DNA of 64,000 nt from Hawksworthiomyces lignivorus (Eukaryota > Ascomycota > Sordariomycetes > Ophiostomatales > Ophiostomataceae): positions 124,001 through 188,000 of the forward strand of contig NTMA01000020.1 in the NCBI GenBank assembly GCA_002917075.1, in the 5' to 3' direction. Below are positions 22,164-33,661 of the stretch, in pieces (the stretch's first letter is position 1; each line of letters starts with the position of its first letter). Below the pieces are notes generated by a model. It ran no database searches and was not told where the DNA came from. It saw nothing but the letters and a program-made list of their open reading frames with translations. Both the position numbers and the translations under genes were made by a program.

Positions 22164-24599
22164 TCAGCGCCGCGCTCGCCGGCTGGCATGGCCATTGCTC
22201 CCTCCCCCTCCCATAGAGCCGCCAGATGGATACACGCCCCGCCGGCTCCGGCCCGCAGTCCCATTGCTGCGGTTGCCAGTCGCCGGTATCTCAGGGAACG
22301 GCATGCGCTTGGCCTTGTTGAGCGGCGGCAGCGACTTGAGGGCGTCCCACATCTCCCAGACGCCGGCGCGGTGCACGGGCAGCATAACGTACTGCAGGCT
22401 GTAGAGGTTCTTGCGGTTGATAGGCGGCACGAACCGGCCGGTTAGCAGGCAGAGCAGCACGCGGGGCGCCAGGTAGTGCTTGCGGATGCGGGCGCCCATC
22501 TGGAAATACTGGTGGAACATGGCCTTGAAGGAGAGGGGGATGGGCTGAGAGAAACGGCGTCAGCGACAAAAAGGGAGTCAAAAAAAAAGAGAACCAAGAC
22601 AGTTGCGCAGAGATGGTGGCAAAAGACTTACCGTCAAGTAGATGACGGACGTGGACGGGTGGCTTGGGGACGACGAGACAGCCCGGCCCGCGGTGCCGAC
22701 GGCGGCCGCCGCCGCTTCGTGGTGGTAGTGGATGGCGTCGCGCAGCTCGAAGCGGATGCCGCCGGGCAGGCGGCGGGGGTCCTTGACGCGCAGCATGAGG
22801 GCGAAGAGGGGGAAGTGGTTGAGGAAGGATAGCATGGTGTCGAAGACGGCCTTGAAGGAGATGATGACCATGCGGGCGACGGCAAAGTTGAGGTAGAAGA
22901 CGACGACGGTGGGCAGCAGAAAAAAGAGGAACGTAAAGAGGATGGTGCCGACGAGCAGCTGGTCGAGGTCGTAGTCGCACGAGTCGATGCGGCCGCGCAG
23001 GACGTTGTGCTTCTTGCCGCGGAAGAGGTGGAAGAGGGAGATGAGGATGGTCAGCTGCCAGTGGTAGATGCGGGCCGAGGCCAGGTAGAAGGAGTAGATG
23101 TGGATGGTCAACACGGACAGCAGGTCGGAGAACATGGCCAGCGGCATGCTGGCGCCGGCGAAGCTGGAGAAGCCGACAAACCAGATGATGCGCGGCAGGG
23201 CCGGGCGGAAGGCGGCCAGGCAGTGCGCCCAGTAGTCGATGACCCAGAGGAACAGGTCACCCAGGAACATGGCCAGCTCGTTGTTGAGCTTGAGGCCGGC
23301 TGGCCAGCGCATCAGCCACAGGATGCTGCGGCGCAGCGCCTCGACCGTGTAGACGGCCAGCAGCTGGCTGATCTGGTCGGCGACCCAGCCGGCGTTGTCG
23401 ATAATGTACGACCCCAGCGCGATGCCGATGATGACGTCGTTGGCCACCAGCCACAGGCTGTTGTAGAAGCGGATGTAGTCCGGGTGGCTCGTGGTCACGC
23501 TCTCCCAGTCGTTGTGGCGCTGGCGCAGCATCGCGTACTGCATGGGCCAGTAGCAGAACTGCAGCAGGCGGATCTCGACCTGCTGCGCCGTCGCCGACAG
23601 GTCCTTGAGCGCCGCGTAGCGCGGCCGCGCCCGCCACTCGAGCACGCGCAGCAGCATCTCGGCCGCGATGCGGTGGCCCACCAGCACCAGCACGAACAGC
23701 CGCGTGATCACGGGGAACACGTACAGCATGAACAGGTCCCACACCCACTGCAGCGCCACGTCCTTCATCGTCGTCGCCGACTCCACCACGCGCTCCGACA
23801 TGCTGAGGCTGCGCTTCGCCCGGCTGCCGATGCGCGACACGTTCTTCTGCAGCAGCTGCTCCAGCTCCCACGCCCAGTTGATCTGGTTGACAATCTTGGG
23901 CAGCGCCCGCTCCTTAGGCGACGACGCCCGCCGCACCACCGAGTGCAGCCGCAGCTTGTTCAGCAGGTTCTGCTGCTTCTCCTTCCTGAGCCGCTCCTGC
24001 CGCTCGTCCTCCGCCTCAATCTCGTCCGCCGGCGCCGCCTTTGCTGCCGCCGTCGCCACGTCCGACGCTGCCGTCGGATCACAGCTGCCGCTGCCGCCCG
24101 ACCGCGCGGCCGCGGTCCCCCGGACGGTCTCCGCGTTGCCTGCGTCGTGCAGGCGGTCTTTCAGGGCCAGGGAGACCGGGTGGATCGAGATGTACTGCAT
24201 GCTGTGGGGGAGGGGCCGCTGGTAGAGCACGAGCTGGATGTTGGAGGCGCGGGCGCAGGTGACGCGCGGTATGGGCCCGCGCACGCCCGGCCCCACGGTG
24301 GTGACGCACACCCAGGAGGAGTCGGTCAGCTCGCTCTCGGGGGCGTTGGACAGGCCCAGAACGTGCATGCTCTCCTGGCCGCAGAGCTCGTAGATGCGCG
24401 CGATGGAGTGGGCGCTGTTGCGGAAGAGGGTGCCCGCCTTGAGGGCGAACTCGACATTGCGCACGTCGGCGTCCTCGAGGATGGCCACTACGGTCACGTC
24501 CAGCGCCGAGTTCTTCCATCCCACCACGACGCCGGGGCACTCGGACCTCGCAATGTCGACCGGCCAGAAAACGCGCATCAAGCCATCATGCTCTGGCAT
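22164..24599 (-). CDS. gpi1: Gpi1 (PIG-Q), subunit of GPI-GlcNAc transferase
   Basis: Two exons, 24599-22632 and 22544-22164, join in phase 0 across an 87 bp intron (GTAAGT donor, GCTGACG branch, CAG acceptor), giving 782 residues. The N-terminus MRVFWPVDIARSECPGVVVGW and the soluble part up to about residue 230 are typical of fungal Gpi1. A coiled Lys/Glu/Arg-rich linker follows, then at least six hydrophobic segments from about residue 290, including WDLFMLYVFPVITRLFVLVL, FLLPTVVVFYLNF and the family signature GLKLNNELAMFLGDLFLWVI. The C-terminus RFVPPINRKNLYSLQYVMLP fits the end of the family, followed by a Gly/Ser/Arg-rich tail. The protein is part of the ER-membrane complex that transfers GlcNAc to phosphatidylinositol, the first step of GPI-anchor synthesis. 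The start codon is overlapped by the small upstream ORF at 24578-25123 on the same strand. Confidence 0.93.
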
Positions 24600-25123
24600 G
24601 ACAGACGACCGACAAGGGAGGCTCCCCAGGCGGGATGTGTCGCAGAGATTAGAAGGACCCGCGCCGTCTCAGCTGCTCTCGTGCCGATATACCAGACCCG
24701 GCCGAGCGTGGATGCTACGTTGGAAAACATTGTGTCAGTCGAGCGTGCACCAGACCGCCTTGCACTCGGAACTGTGCTGAAACCTACCACGTTGGCCTCT
24801 CTCGTCGCTAAGCGTTCGAATGGGATAAATACGAGGACAAAGAGGAGCGAGAGTACGGCGAAGCCTTTGGCAGCACGTGTCTAAAGGTGCAGTTAGAGGA
24901 TATAGCAGAAGCCGCGTAGCAGGGGGNNNNNNNNNNNNNNGGGGGGGGGGGGGGGGGAGAAGCAGAACTCGAGGAGTGCCATTGAGGGGAGGGGGAAACT
25001 CACGACAACTCCGTAGTCCCAGGCGAAGATGGCCAGCTCATAGAGACGAGTAACTAGGTCCCAGCGCGCAGTGATGTAGCCGGCGACAAAGATCCCGAGA
25101 GTCAGGACGGAGAAGGGGTGCAT
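24578..25123 (-). CDS. Small two-membrane-span protein directly upstream of gpi1 (function unknown)
   Basis: Exon 1 (25123-25004) encodes MHPFSVLTLGIFVAGYITAR and RLYELAIFAWDYGVV. A GTGAGT donor and a CTAAC...TTTAG acceptor bound an intron (24881-25003) that contains the assembly gap. Exon 2 from 24880 continues in phase as TRAAKGFAVLSLLFVLVFIP FERLA. Two hydrophobic spans (about residues 4-20 and 45-60) flank a loop with RWD and WDY. If no further intron exists, the frame reaches a stop at 24578 (140 residues) and overlaps the first 22 bases of gpi1. A possible GTAGGT donor at about 24787 could end the conserved part after EANV. The first ATG is 25123; an upstream GTG is not used. The clean splice signals and hydrophobic pattern argue that the gene is real. 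I do not recognise the family; a PIG-Y/Eri1-like role is only a guess from size, topology and position. Confidence 0.6.
24922..24957. other. Assembly gap (14 N) inside a poly-G run
   Basis: Five G precede 14 N (24927-24940) and 17 G follow. The gap lies within the intron of the small ORF upstream of gpi1, so its true length is unknown. Long G runs often break sequencing. Confidence 0.95.
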
Positions 25124-26302
25124 AGAATCCACCGTCCTCTATAAGGAGCGCATGCCGGGTGGGAGCGATGTCTATTGAAAAGAGGCCGAGGGCACGGAGG
25201 TCGAGGGGTCGGATACCCGGGGGGGGTCGGCTGTGAGACAAGGACTGAGAAGGGGAAGTGATATCGAGCAAAGGGATAGGCGCCAAGTCGGTGTTGTCAA
25301 CGAATTAATTGTGTTGCAAAAAGTTCTCAGGTCGGTGGAGAGACGTGGAGAGCAGTCGAGGCGGTGGGCAGATATGGCCTTCTTGACGCAGCAGCCGAGA
25401 GAATATATAAGGAGCGACAGTCTGGTATTTCGAATAGCAGAAAGAGAAGACTCTTGCTAGAAGAAATCAGTCGGTAGAGTAAAAGGTCGAGGGAGAAAAT
25501 AGATCACAGAGAATCGAAATACAGTCGTCGTCGCGGTCGTATGTTAGCGAAGCACAAAGCCAGAAACAGAAACACGGCACAGATCAAGATTCTTCGTTCG
25601 TTCGTTCGTCAGTAGTTTAACAGCCGCATGAGACGGTTCCCCTGCTACTCTTCTGGTTTCCAGTTTTCCCTGGCGTCTTCTCACTTGTGTCTCCTCAACA
25701 GTAATTTCCCAGCCAGAGCACCAAAAAGCTTAATGTCAAATAGCCGTTGGCGCGTCCATTTCGGTGCGATATGATCAGTGGTCGAGACTCTGCTGCGGAC
25801 AGTTCGGCCTGACCCACATCCAATCTCAATTCCCAAAATCGCATACGTAGTTACGTTTTGCTCTCTGGCCAATCACGTGGCGCCTTTTGCCCCTCTGAAG
25901 TCGAGAACCACAGCGCCAGAAGGAAAACAGCAGGGACAGATCAGAGAACACAGACCTCTATGTAATAGAAGAACTCTTCTTTGAGAAGTTTGTTTGCCCA
26001 GTGGGCAGATTGTCTTGTATTGACATGATATGTACACGGAGCATCTGTGCTATACTAGCTTTAATTCCCCAATGATGCGTCCCAGCCGTGTGAGCCTCTC
26101 ATTTTCACAGCTTCCCCATTAATCGCAGCTTCATAAAAGCCAATGCATCCACAGAGAAGAGGGTATCTTGTATTAAACAATAGCAATAGAAGAAGAATAT
26201 GCGTGCATCATCAAATGAAAGAGAAGAATCTATCCGTTTTGTCTACTCGTGAACGCCGTCTCACCGAACCCACTAGAAAGCAGAAATTTTTTGGAAGACA
26301 CA
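25124..26302. other. Intergenic between the small upstream ORF and mdm35
   Basis: No supportable gene is visible. A short (TTCG)n repeat lies at about 25590-25607 and a short GC hairpin (TGCCCA/TGGGCA) near 25996. The right end is the mdm35 3' region. Confidence 0.55.
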
Positions 26303-26752
26303 TCATTGCTTCTTGTTCATATACAGAGTGTCGCTCTCCTTGTGGTCTTCCCGTGCCTCCTCCACCAGTTTGTCAATGCCCTTCTGCTTCAGAGCTCCCT
26401 GTGCGGTTAGTATTAACATAAACAGAATACGACACCGAAAGGTCCAGAAAGGAGTGCAGTTACCTTTAGACAGCTCTGGTAGTCCTTGAAGAGGGCATCG
26501 CACTTCTCCTTCGTCTCAGACGTGGTCGAGCTGCGCTTCAAGAATTCTAGCTGGTCAGACAGAGCAGAGTCCCCAAGCAGGAGGGGTCGAGAGAAGCAAA
26601 ACTTACCTTCGCTGTACCATTTGAGAAAGCACGTATCATATTTTCTGGGGGTCGTTAGTTGTGGATGTCTTGGATCTCATAGTTAGCTGGGAATAGAAGC
26701 AAGAATCTTACTCTTTCACCTCGTTGCATTCGGGCGCCAGCGAAGCAGACAT
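26303..26752 (-). CDS. mdm35: Mdm35/TRIAP1-like twin CX9C intermembrane-space protein
   Basis: Four small exons (26752-26712, 26644-26607, 26546-26464, 26398-26303) join in consistent phase to 85 residues: MSASLAPECNEVKEKYDTC, then FLKWYSEEFLKRSSTTSE, a second cysteine pair in CDALFKDYQSCLK, and KQKGIDKLVEEARED. The two CX9C motifs (C-NEVKEKYDT-C and C-DALFKDYQS-C) form the helix-loop-helix fold oxidised by Mia40 in the intermembrane space. Mdm35 binds Ups1/Ups2 and supports phosphatidic-acid and phosphatidylserine transfer between mitochondrial membranes. Length and spacing match the family. Introns are short (66-67 bp where measured) and exon 2 is only 38 bp. No single long ORF reveals this gene; it appears only after splicing. 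Confidence 0.93.
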
Positions 26753-28060
26753 GGTGGCGGTTGTGGAGAGTCGTAGGCAAACGTGAACGTTCAAGGCCAA
26801 AGGACACGAAGGGTGCGTAATGTATTGCGATGACGATGAGAAAGCAAAAGACTCACGACGAGTGTTGACGACGGAGGCCCCTCTAAATGGAAACCCGGAG
26901 TTCTAGGAGATGCCGTGGTGGCGGTTTTACGTTTGCTGAGCTGTCCAGGAACCTTTCTCGCACCCGCTAAATTCCGGCACTAGCTTGACACATGCTTGAG
27001 GCTGGCAGCTGCATGCAAGGAGTCAACACCACCCTCCTTCGACGGCTTTCCATCTCTCAGCCTCGCAGCCTTGAAGAAATACGAATACTAATATTTGAAG
27101 GTATGGCTCACAATTGTATGTAACAGTTTGAACATATTCCGAATACGATGCAGTGGTCCATCACTTTATCTTAAAATTCCAGGCTATATTATTCTATTTT
27201 CTCTATTCAAATTTTCTGTTTTGTTTTTGTTTTATTTTTGATTTGGCTTTTATTCTATTTTTTATTTTTTTATTTTCACCATCAAACTTTCTATTAAGCT
27301 GTAAACTTAATGCTATTTTGATCTTAAAATTCCACCTTAGCAAAAGATTTTCCTCTTTTTGATATTGACTGCATAGCTGTCGTCCTTCTTATTATTAATA
27401 TGCTCTTTTATTTCACGTCTTTCATATATATTTGATAGTTCTCAATCTTGAAAATAAGCGAAATCGTTAATCTGTATAATAATTATTCAGACAGTCATCT
27501 GGTCTCGGAGATATTCCTATGTACAACCCCGACAGTTTTGCTGCCCTTGACACGCGCTCACGTTATACCTCTTATTTATTCTCATATTATTCTGCACAAC
27601 ATCCTTGTACTGCTTGCAGGTGTCTGATTCGGTCTCCGCCAGTTCTTCATCGGGTAAATCGTCAAAATACAAAGAGCATCACCATGCAGAGTAACAATAG
27701 CCGATAAAAATACCTTGTCAATTCTTCTAGGGCAAGAAAAAAGTACACGGAGAAATAGGTTTGTATGGTGTTGAGACATGACAGAAGGAAGATGGAACTG
27801 GAGCAGACCCCCATATGAGAAGACCGGAAAACGAGACGGAAGCAGAAAGACGAGGATGAGCCAAGAAACGACATAGGAGAAATGGGGGCTATAGAGATAA
27901 ATGAGATACAGGTTGTAGTGTGATGCGAAGTAAAGTAGGAGGGCGAGAGAGAAGACGATAGACAGAGAGTTACAGTACAGAATGCAAGACAAGAAGCTCA
28001 AAAGCCCCTTCCGAATCCCCGCGGCGCCTCCCAAGAGGACAAAAGAAAAATTACGTTGAT
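26753..28060. other. Intergenic, AT-rich in its middle
   Basis: Includes the mdm35 promoter and the rpn3 3' side. About 27060-27700 is strongly AT-rich with TTTTATTTT runs, unlike neighbouring DNA. No transposase, reverse transcriptase or terminal repeat is recognisable. Confidence 0.5.
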
Positions 28061-29987
28061 CTACATGCCTTCGAACTCGCCTCCCAGGTCATCCTCGTCT
28101 AAGTCTCCGTCTTGTATTTCCTTGGCCATCTCCCGCTCCCGTTCCCGTGCTTCCTGTGCATTCTTCAGCTCTAGGCGGTGTTGGTTCATGGGGAACCGCA
28201 TTGCCTGAACATGTTAGCTAAGTGGATTCTGCATGCAGGTATCGTGGACAAAGGAGATATGTTACCTTGACGCTCTCGTCGTGCAGAGCGAGACATGCCC
28301 GAATACGGTCGTGGAAAGCCTCGCCCGGTTCGCGCGTGGCGTAGACGTCGCCGATCTCCTTGCTCTTCATGAATCCGCGCTCACGATCCAGCGTGGCCTC
28401 GATGACGCCGTCCCGGATCGCCTTGGCGACGATGTATTCGGCCGACTCTTCGCTACCCAAGTGCAGGCGAATGCAGATATCCCGCAGCGAGATGCGGCTG
28501 TACGACAGCGACATCATGCGGATGCCCGTCTTGATGACGTTCTGGCGCAGACGCAGAATCAGCGAGTAGGTGCCGTCCTTGCGGAAAGTATCGGCGTGGT
28601 CGGCAATGGTCGTCTCGAAGTCCTCCAGGTTGCCGACGCGCACGGCCTGCACCAGCAGGAAGTAGGGGTGCAGCGCCAGCTCCAGCGTTGGCTGCCGGAA
28701 GACGGCGCGGTCGGGGATGTCGCCCATGAGCAGCTCGACGACCAGGAGGAGCTTGGTCGCAGTCTGGGAGAAGCCGACAGCAGATGGGCTTGATGGTGCT
28801 TTCCGGGTCGCAGCAGTCAGGTGCTCATGTGCCTCAGTGTAGTTCAGCTGGATAGCACGGATCCGGCCCAGGTAGTACAGAAACCGGGCGACTTGGTTGT
28901 TAGCAGCATTCTCCGGGAACTGGGTGTGCGAGACGAGCAGGTCGGCCTGTGCAATGTGCGACGTGGACAGATAGTTCCGCAGCAGCAGCACGATGACGGC
29001 CGACTGGGTGTCGACGTCCTTGCGGAGCACGGCAGTGCGCAGGGCAGCCAGCAGCGTCGGGCGGATGGCGATGACGGGCGACTGGGGGGATGGCGGCAGG
29101 GGAGCAAGCTGCTCGCTGAATAGGGAGAAATAGAAATACACCTTTGCAGAGAGCGAGTCGAGTGTGCGGCGGTTGAGGGCGTGGATCCGGTCGGCCAGGA
29201 CGCGCGAGAAGTCGAAGCCGCGCTGGAACTGCTTCGAGTCGAACAGGTAGACTTGGATGAGGATGCCGAGGAAAATGTCGATTTCCGGGATGATTTCCTT
29301 CTTGGGAGACGAGGGAGAGGCGGCCGCCGTGCCATTCTTGGATGGTGTTGCTGCTGATGCAGGTGTAGCTGCCGCCGGTGTGTCAATCTCCATCTCTGCT
29401 CCACCCGGTCGACGGCCTAGCGGCAGATGATCCCGGCCGAGAGCGGCCAGGAGCTGTTTTGCCGGAGCAGACGAGGCTGGGAAGGTCTCGGTGATAGCGC
29501 GTGCGAGGATGTCGGGAGTTACGCGCTTGCGGATGTAGGAGATGGAGCGCAGAGCGCGGAGGGAGAAGCGAGCGTCGAAGAGGACGACAGCACGATCCAA
29601 CAGAGCAAAATTGCTCTTGATGTCTGATAAGGTCAGCAAGACGGAAACATCAACAACAAGCAGTATTCAATGGACGCGGTCGATGTACACACCTGTCAGT
29701 GTCTGGACAACCGGGTCCACCTTGACGGCACCGTCATCCTTCTCTGCGGACGCGTCGTCGTCGGCCATGGCGACGTCGCCATCATCATTTTGCTTCTTGC
29801 CTCCTGATGCTGACGCTTTTGATGGCGGCACGACGACGGTCACTTCGTCATCACCGTCTTTGCCACCAATGGTCTTCTTCTTGCCCTTGAGCGCGGCCTC
29901 ATCCTTCATCTCGACGTCCTTGCTGTTCCGGATGCCGCCGTTCTCGACCGGCTCTTTGCCGTTGCCATGGGGTGTTTTGCCGGGCAT
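28061..29987 (-). CDS. rpn3: 26S proteasome lid subunit Rpn3 (PSMD3)
   Basis: Three exons (29987-29693, 29623-28266, 28204-28061) give 598 residues; introns are 69 and 61 bp and phases agree. The first about 95 residues are charged, Lys/Asp/Glu-rich and probably disordered, longer than in yeast. The body is helical (SLRALRSISYIRKRVTPDIL, TEFPENAANNQVARFLYYLG-type segments). The PCI/winged-helix module lies near residues 460-530 (YSRISLRDICIRLHLG, EYIVAKAIRDGVIEATLD). The last exon carries the highly conserved tail AMRFPMNQHRLELKNAQEAR and an acidic end. Rpn3 scaffolds the 19S lid. Tail wording and domain order make the identification secure. Confidence 0.95.
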
Positions 29988-32056
29988 GGCGAGTGTTTTT
30001 GTGGAATGTGCTCTGAGAAGAGAGAAACAGGAAAGAATGACTAAATAGATACAGAAGAAAAGAAAACCAGGCAGCTATCTATCGACGGGCTGGCGCGATG
30101 AGGAGCGTGCGTTTGCCTGTTTTTGTTGGTTGCTGCAGGCGTTGCTCGGCTCGAATGTCGCGCGGGCGCTTCCCGTTCGAGGGTTTGTTCTTGCTGTGTT
30201 GAGTTCGGTTGTTTTTGGTTCGCCGAGGATATTGATTGTCACCGTGTCGCAGTCGATGATTGAAATCCGAAAAAGGCGATGGAAATGGAGGAAGCTGGGT
30301 TCGTGGTCGTTGTGATGGATGAAGGGGGAAGAGAAAACGCGGCTGACGCAGAGGAAAAGGCAGAAAGAAGCTTTCGTTGCAGTTAGCCCGAAACAGTGGA
30401 ACTGTGTGTTTGCTCTGCTATGCTGGTTGCTGCCGCCGACCCTGGCAACGTACAAAAATAGCTGCAGTTGGTCACGGTCCTTCTGGTTCCTTTTGGGGAG
30501 GGTATTCCAGGCACAGAGCGAGAGAACAAGATAAAATAATATCGACAAGAAGAAGCACAGCGATACGTTCAATGGGGGAATGAGAAGAAGAAAAAGAAGA
30601 GGCAATCTGAGGATCGACGAGATACGGATGACCTGAGAAATAGAGAAAGAAGGTGATGGAATGACAGATGGCCCAGAAAAGCAAGAACAGAGTGAGCGAG
30701 CATTGGGAAGGGGCAAATGAGCCACACGGGGGAAAGTGCGACTGGGCAGTGACCCAGATGGAACCTCCAAATTATGCCCCGTAGCCTATTCCAGCCCAGA
30801 AACCCTGCTGAAATGGCCTCCGAGGGTCCCTAATCTCCTAATTTACTGCCATAAGGGAGCAATAGCCACCTATTTGCCAGAGCCCAATGCGCCTTCCCAA
30901 GATGGCAGCGCCAGCGCGTATTGGCTACATGGCTTCTTTCGGAAGGCAGGCGCGCGTGAGCAAGTCACAGGTACCCACGTAGTTCCCCAACTCGCGTGAC
31001 GTTAGTCCACGGCTGCCTTCTCTGCCTTTTTTTTTTTTGTCGTGCGTGCGTCTGGCCTTGAATTCTGCGAGAGAGTCCCGAGAACCGCATACGCACACGT
31101 TTGCCAGTGGGGAGCCTCCATTACTCAGCAAAAACACAAAAGAGCTGGCGCCAGCGCCAGCGCCAAATGACTGCAGCGACGCCATTAATGGTTCATTTGA
31201 CTTCATGATGCCTGCTTCAAAGCAGTCGCTTACCAGACACCAATCCGCGGAGCATATGCCAATCGCTAAAAAAAAAGCTCTAAATGCAAAAATCTCTAGC
31301 AAATGTAGATGATGCCGAATAATTTTATTTATTTTCAATTTTTTTTTATTTTTTTATTTTTTTTATTTTTTACCTATCTTGTCTTGTCCAGAAGAAAATA
31401 GAGTGAGTAAATAGCGGATTCTTGCATATATTTCCCGAAATCGATTTCTTCTTGTTCAATTGTCGATGATTACAATATTCGATGATTACATATGCGCAGC
31501 TCTCACCCCAGATTGCTCCGTAGATAGGAGCTGCCCCTTGCCTGCAGATGCAAATCCCGACATCCGTGTTTAGCTTGTTTTGTACGTGGTCGTGGTGGTG
31601 TGTAGTAGTCTTTGTCTATCATCCTGCATGGCGTTCTACGACATACGCTGCTATAGTCACGTGATTATGGATTGTGTACGTCCGCAGGTAGATTGATAGA
31701 GATAGATATCACAGTTTGCGTCTGAGGACAAGAGAGCACACCTCTCGGGATACAATTTCGAAATGCATTTTTATTTCGTCTTCTGATCTAAGGGAATATG
31801 AGAAAAACCACAGCAAGGTGATTGAAAAGAGATATTTAGAAAAAGAAGGCGAAGAAAGGACAGTTCCATAAAAAGAATCCCCGAAAACCACCGTTTTGGC
31901 TCCAAACTTTGTTCCATTGTGACTCCCGTATCGTGTTTCCCTGATTTGTGCCTGTAATAAAAAGAAAAAATGCGCAGAAAAAAAAAAAGAGGCAACTACA
32001 AAAACCATTAATCAATAGAGAAGGAGGGGGAGGGGGAGGCATGGCTCCCGTGCTGC
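29988..32056. other. Intergenic, rpn3 upstream and TAF12 3' side
   Basis: About 2 kb with no supportable ORF. A CGCCAG triplication lies near 31146-31165 and AT-only runs lie at 31320-31371. No proteasome-type PACE element (GGTGGCAAA) was found close to rpn3. Confidence 0.5.
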
Positions 32057-33627
32057 TCACGGGTCCGTCTTCGTGGCCGACGTGACCTTGGCCGCCTGGA
32101 TCACGCTCATCTTGGTGATCCACGCCATCGACGGCTGCACCTTGCGGACCGTGCGCAGCTCGTCCGACGAGTAGCCGGGGATGCGGATGTTGTACGTGCG
32201 CTCGAGCACCAGCTGGATGTCGCGGATCTCTAGCACCTTGGACCCGCGCTCCTTGGCGTTGCGGCACGCCGCGTGCAGCACGTTGTCGACGAACGAGTCG
32301 GCCAGATTAAGAACAGACTAGAAAAGGGGGGTAATAGAGTTAGCACATCAGTACGAGTTTGAAGCGGAAAAGAAACAGTGATTTGGCACAAAAGGGAGAA
32401 CACTCACCTCCTCCACCTCCGGCTGCAGGAGGTTGCCCTCGTGGCCCTCGGCCGTGCCGCCGCACACCTGCCGCACCAGCTCGTCGAGCTTCTTCTTGTT
32501 GAGGACGCGCTCGCCCTCGCCCTCGATCTGGATCGCCGGCACCTTCATCACGGCCGGCTGTCCCACGACACCGCCGACGACACCGCCGCCGCCCGTGAGC
32601 GTGGGCCGGCCGGGCACGACGCCGCCGCCCAGGGACACGGGCTGCGGCATCTGCGCCGCCTTCTCCGACAGCTGCTTGGGAATCTGACGCGTCTCCGTCA
32701 TCTTGGCGTTGAGCCGCGCGCCGCCTGCGCTGGCTCCGGCGCCGGCTTCGCCGTTGGCACCGCCTCCAGACTGCTGCTGCGCCGCCTGCTGCTGGTGCTG
32801 GGCGGCCTGGGCCTGGGCCTGGGCCTGCTGCTGCTGCATGGCCAGCTGCTGCTGCTGCTGGAGCTGGTGCTGCGTCTGGTGCAGGTTCTGGTGCTGCTGG
32901 ATCTGCTGCTGCTGCGGGGACGGGCCGCCGCCCGCCGCCGTCGCCGCACCTGCCGGGTTGGCGGCTGCAGCAGCGGCGGCGGCCACAGACGTGGCGTGCT
33001 GCTTGTTGATCTCCTCGAGGGCCCGCTGGTGCGAGAACGGCTGGGGGGCCGCGTTGAGCGGCGTGCCCGGGTGGGGCGTCTGCACGCGGGCCACGGCGGC
33101 GGCGTGGGCAGCGGCGGCGGCGGCAGCCGAGCCGGGCGTCGGCGTGCCTGCGGTGGGCGGGCCGCCGGCCTTGCTGGCGGCAGCCAGCGCCGTGTTGATG
33201 GGCGTGGGCGGCGGGTGCACGGGCGTCTGCTGGGCGGGCGGCTTGGGGCCCTGCGCCTGCTTCTGGATGTGCTGCATGGCGGCCGCAGGGATCACCGGCG
33301 GCGGGATGGGCGTCTGCTGCACGAGGCCGGGCTTGCCCGGGCCCGCAGGCGTGCCGCTGCCGCTGCTGTTGCTTGCATTGCTGTTGATCGGCATGTTCGC
33401 GTTGGCGCCCTGGCGTGCGGCGGCGATGGATTCCTTCTTGGCGGCTTCGATGGCACCGTTGATGTTTGCCTGGGAGCTCTGCATGCTGGTCGGCTCGGTC
33501 TTGATGATTTTCGCCGCCTGCTGGGGCTGCTTGCCAGCTGCGGCAGCAGCAGCAGCAGCTGCTGCTGCTGCCTGTTGCTGCTGCTGCTGCGGCGTGCCAG
33601 CCGCATTGGGCGCGCCGGCCGCGCCTG

Positions 33628-33661
<34 letters not shown>

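Noticed and set aside
23007..24884. 625-codon plus-strand open frame
   Set aside because: Antisense of gpi1; composition is His/Gln/Arg/Val-rich as expected from a GC-rich complement, without motifs.
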